Positions 61,779 through 64,000 of a stretch of DNA of 64,000 nt are shown here, one piece after another. The stretch covers positions 1 to 64,000 of the forward strand of contig DACH01000001.1 in NCBI GenBank assembly GCA_002494625.1, read 5' to 3'. Source of the stretch: Archaeoglobus sp. UBA234 (GTDB taxonomy: Archaea > Halobacteriota > Archaeoglobi > Archaeoglobales > Archaeoglobaceae). The notes below the pieces were generated by a model. It was not told the DNA's origin and made no database searches. It was given only the letters and a program-made list of their open reading frames with translations. The first letter of the stretch is position 1. The number at the start of each line of letters is the position of its first letter. The position numbers and the translations under genes are program-made.

Positions 61779-61862
61779 GCGGGGGTTGCCGAGTCAGGAA
61801 AAGGCGCTAGATTCAGGGTCTAGTCCCGTAGGGGTCCGAGGGTTCAAATCCCTCCCCCCGCA
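61779..61862 (+). tRNA. tRNA-Leu (anticodon CAG)
   Basis: 84 nt. Acceptor GCGGGGG pairs with CCCCCGC, followed by discriminator A. The anticodon stem CTAGA/TCTAG encloses TTCAGGG, giving CAG. A long variable arm (class II) and a T-arm GAGGG-TTCAAAT-CCCTC confirm a leucine tRNA. CCA is not encoded. Confidence 0.95.
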
Positions 61863-61995
61863 TGCTGTTTATTGGAATATTTGATTTAACATCCAGTCTA
61901 ATGGTCAGTCCCATCTATCTCCTCAAAGATTCTCAACGGAAAGAAAAATTAATTAATCCTGCTCCAACAGTCTTACTGGATTTACCAAAAAATCA

Positions 61996-62069
61996 GCCGT
62001 CGTAGCTCAGCTGGCCAGAGCGGGTGACTCGTAATCACCAGGTCGCGGGTTCAAATCCCGCCGACGGCT
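61996..62069 (+). tRNA. tRNA-Thr (anticodon CGT)
   Basis: 74 nt. Acceptor GCCGTCG pairs with CGACGGC plus discriminator T. Anticodon stem GGTGA/TCACC with loop CTCGTAA gives CGT. T-arm GCGGG-TTCAAAT-CCCGC. No intron and no encoded CCA. A TATA-like TTAATTAA lies about 45 nt upstream. Confidence 0.95.
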
Positions 62070-62133
62070 TTTCTACTGGCTTTCAAATATTCTCACTAAC
62101 TTCCAAACTCCCACTTCTGAACTCCTGAACCAA

Positions 62134-63300
62134 TTACCAGATCGAAAATCCCCTACTCTCTTCCCTTATTTTTTCAAGAAGAGTTTCAAGAATTTCCAGG
62201 TATTCTCCTTCTGCTTTCTTTATTTCCTCTTCTATATAAGGTATACACTCCTCTCCGATACGAAGAAGTATCGTGAATGCTGCTCTTTTCACAGCATCAC
62301 TTTCATCACCAAGTGCCTTTACAATACCCTTCACAGCCCTTATATCTCCAATCTCTGCGAGGATTAGAAGAGCCGCATACCTTACCTCCTCATCTTCATC
62401 CCTTAGAGCATTCAGAATTGCCTCATAAACTCTTGGAATATTGATAAAACCCCTAAGAGCTCTTAAAACATAATACCTCCCCTTCCTGTTTGAGGAGGTT
62501 TCAAGATAATCGACAAGCTCCTGCCACTCACCCAGTTTCTCAATTGCCGCAGCTGCAGTTCTTCTGAGTCCTGCATCGTCTGCTTCCAGAAACCTGATTA
62601 GGTGTTCTGCAGCCTTTTTATCACCAATCTCTCCGAGAATTTCAATTGCCTTGCACCTCACATCAATATCGGGATGTTCGAGGAGAGGGATAATATCCTC
62701 TGAATCGCAACCAATTTCTGCGAGAGATTTTGCAGTTTCGAAGCGAACCATTCTCTCAGACTTTAAAGCCTCTAAGAGAGGTTTAACTGCAGCTCTGCAC
62801 TTCAACTTACCAAGGGAGGTTGCCGCTGCCCTCCTTACATCCCATGATTCATCTTTGAGTAACTCGGCAAGCTTAACTGCAATCGTTTCTCGTCTGTCTT
62901 CATCCACTCCCTTCACTTCACCAAGAGCTATTGCACATGCCCATCTTATCTCCCAGTCCTTACTGCTCAAGGAATCGATAAGTGTTTCAATCGCCTTTTC
63001 GTCACCAATCCTACCAAGAACATAAGCTAAATTTACCTTCCTCCTTTTCTTCCCCTTTTTGAATGCCCTAACTATAAAATCGGCATGACTCTTAGCTTCA
63101 GTGAGTATTTCCAAGATTTCCCAGACTTCATATTTATCATCAGAATCGAGTCTTTTGATCAGCTTCTTAATTTCCGATAAAGCTGGTTCTTTTTTCAACC
63201 CCACATCATCAAACTCAGAATGGTGATTGCTAACCTTTTCAACAGCATTTCCTGGTTCAAGAATTCTTTTGATATCAATAATTTTTTTGAAAATTTCCAT
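62134..63300 (-). CDS. HEAT-repeat (PBS-lyase-like) protein
   Basis: 388 residues dominated by about nine HEAT-like repeats from residue 75 on. Examples are DEKAIETLIDSLSSKDWEIRWACAIALGEV, AAVKPLLEALKSERMVRFETAKSLAEIG and DIRAVKGIVKALGDESDAVKRAAFTILLRIG. The first ~70 residues are different and charged. Such solenoids mediate protein-protein contacts; no catalytic site is seen. ATG at 63300 after GGAG. Divergent from the HAD gene. Confidence 0.85.
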   Translation of the reverse strand: MEIFKKIIDIKRILEPGNAVEKVSNHHSEFDDVGLKKEPALSEIKKLIKRLDSDDKYEVWEILEILTEAKSHADFIVRAFKKGKKRRKVNLAYVLGRIGDEKAIETLIDSLSSKDWEIRWACAIALGEVKGVDEDRRETIAVKLAELLKDESWDVRRAAATSLGKLKCRAAVKPLLEALKSERMVRFETAKSLAEIGCDSEDIIPLLEHPDIDVRCKAIEILGEIGDKKAAEHLIRFLEADDAGLRRTAAAAIEKLGEWQELVDYLETSSNRKGRYYVLRALRGFINIPRVYEAILNALRDEDEEVRYAALLILAEIGDIRAVKGIVKALGDESDAVKRAAFTILLRIGEECIPYIEEEIKKAEGEYLEILETLLEKIREESRGFSIW

Positions 63301-63444
63301 AATCCTAAACTCCTTTAAGGGTAGAATAAGAATAAATTATTTTCTTATAAATTTTTTTCTCTTAACTATGTTAAACTTAAAATTGTTTTCAAACGATTGG
63401 AAGGAAAAGAATTAAAATCTCTCTGAATCTCTAAAATTGAGAGG

Positions 63445-64000
63445 ATGAGGATTGAAGAAGTGGAAGTAATATCCTTCGATGTTGATGGAACCCTTGTAGA
63501 CGGAAGATTCATGGATGAATTCTGGAATAAACACATACCTTTCTACTATTCAAAAAAGCACGGACTCAGCATCAATGAATCAATTGAGATAATCAAAAGA
63601 AGTTATGATGAGGTTGGAGACAGGGATATGAGGTGGTACATCCCCGATTACTGGTTTAAGAGGTTCAACTTAGATATAAACCTCCCGGATGCATTGAAGG
63701 AATTTAAGGATGGCTTGAGGATATATCCGGATGCGATTGAAGTTCTGGAGGAGCTGAAGGGGAGAACAAAATTAATTGCTGTCACAAACGCTGTCAGAGA
63801 GATCATGGAGTTCGAGCTTAGACAGATCAAAAAATTTTTCTGGAAAACCTTTTCCTGTCCGAGTGATTTTGGTGATATAAGGCGCGAGCCCGGAATATAC
63901 CTCAAGATTTGTAATGAAGCTGGAGCTAAGCCGGAAAAAGTTCTTCATATTGGTGACCATCCCTACTTTGATTTTGAGGTTCCGAGAAAAGCAGGAATAA
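63445..64000 (+). CDS. HAD-superfamily hydrolase, partial
   Basis: Open from an ATG at 63445 to the right edge (185 codons seen). SFDVDGTLVDGRF (motif I, DxDGT), AVTNAVREI near 110 (motif II Thr) and LHIGDHPYFDFEVPRKAGI near the end (motif IV) identify a HAD phosphatase with a helical cap. Substrate unknown. The end lies outside the window. A TATA-like ATTAAAAT lies about 30 nt upstream. Confidence 0.87.
   Translation, partial: MRIEEVEVISFDVDGTLVDGRFMDEFWNKHIPFYYSKKHGLSINESIEIIKRSYDEVGDRDMRWYIPDYWFKRFNLDINLPDALKEFKDGLRIYPDAIEVLEELKGRTKLIAVTNAVREIMEFELRQIKKFFWKTFSCPSDFGDIRREPGIYLKICNEAGAKPEKVLHIGDHPYFDFEVPRKAGI

Noticed and set aside
61863..61995. Possible small RNA between the two tRNAs
   Set aside because: No C/D or H/ACA box pattern or stable stem recognised by eye.
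1..64000. CRISPR arrays, insertion sequences, replication origin motifs
   Set aside because: No regularly spaced repeats, transposase-like genes, terminal inverted repeats, or Orc1/Cdc6-type boxes were found on reading both strands.

Overview
This window is a compact archaeal chromosome segment, most likely from the Archaeoglobales (Archaeoglobus, Geoglobus or Ferroglobus). The basis is the gene mix. It has an Fqo/Fpo-type proton-pumping oxidoreductase operon (M-like, K, J, I, H, D, C, B, A), MfnA of methanofuran synthesis, the archaeal information-processing genes rpoL, csl4, aIF1A, RIO1, a Dim2-type KH protein and a METTL5-like methylase, a D-lactate/glycolate dehydrogenase pair, and a complete bacterial-type DNA gyrase, which Archaeoglobales are known to carry. 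The exact species is inference.

Layout. 1-5526 (-): Fqo-type operon, entering from the left edge through the antiporter-like subunit. 5723-9612: GMP synthase glutaminase (+), then a leftward operon mobA-moaA-54-aa protein-hisC-Fap7-like kinase. 9664-10809: mfnA (+). 10945-12335 (-): a three-gene unit made of a 20-residue Cys-rich peptide, a 58-residue Cys protein and a radical SAM/SPASM enzyme with a PqqD-like front end. It looks like a ribosomally made, post-translationally modified peptide (RiPP) system and is the most interesting find here. 12481-20665: ACT-domain and cyclophilin-like proteins, a membrane protein, pyrD-pyrK, the glcF/glcD pair, UPF0212, paaK and DUF99. 20673-22147: rpoL, csl4 and the METTL5-like gene. 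22411-25170: four consecutive KaiC/RadA-like genes, two without a normal Walker A motif. 25190-30679: nitroreductase, purQ-purL-purS, tyrS and aIF1A. 30913-44152: a metal/tetrapyrrole island with an ABC importer (a lipoprotein with two tandem binding domains, permease, ATPase), two CobN-type giant chelatase subunits and a ChlI/ChlD fusion with a His-rich linker. 44430-46033: RIO1 kinase, Dim2-like KH protein and a small winged helix. 46093-47796: acyl-CoA ligase. 48203-52462: gyrB-gyrA. 52636-54593: restriction-modification pair beside a decayed locus (54629-55340). 55370-63300: purD, a metal ABC importer with a DtxR-type repressor and a clear operator, an FTR/glutaredoxin pair, a GNAT enzyme, a 59-aa protein, two tRNAs (Leu-CAG and Thr-CGT) and a HEAT-repeat protein. 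63445-64000: start of a HAD hydrolase.

Expression signals are unusually readable. Many transcript-leading genes have a TATA-like box centred about 26 nt before the start codon and look leaderless (pyrD, paaK, glcD, tyrS, the 30.9-kb lipoprotein, cobN, mfnA, purD, the DtxR-like gene and others). Genes inside operons usually have GGAGGTGA-type ribosome sites. I used this to choose starts, including several GTG and TTG starts.

No CRISPR array, insertion sequence, rRNA or replication-origin motif was recognised. Functions are assigned by motif reading only; no database search was run.
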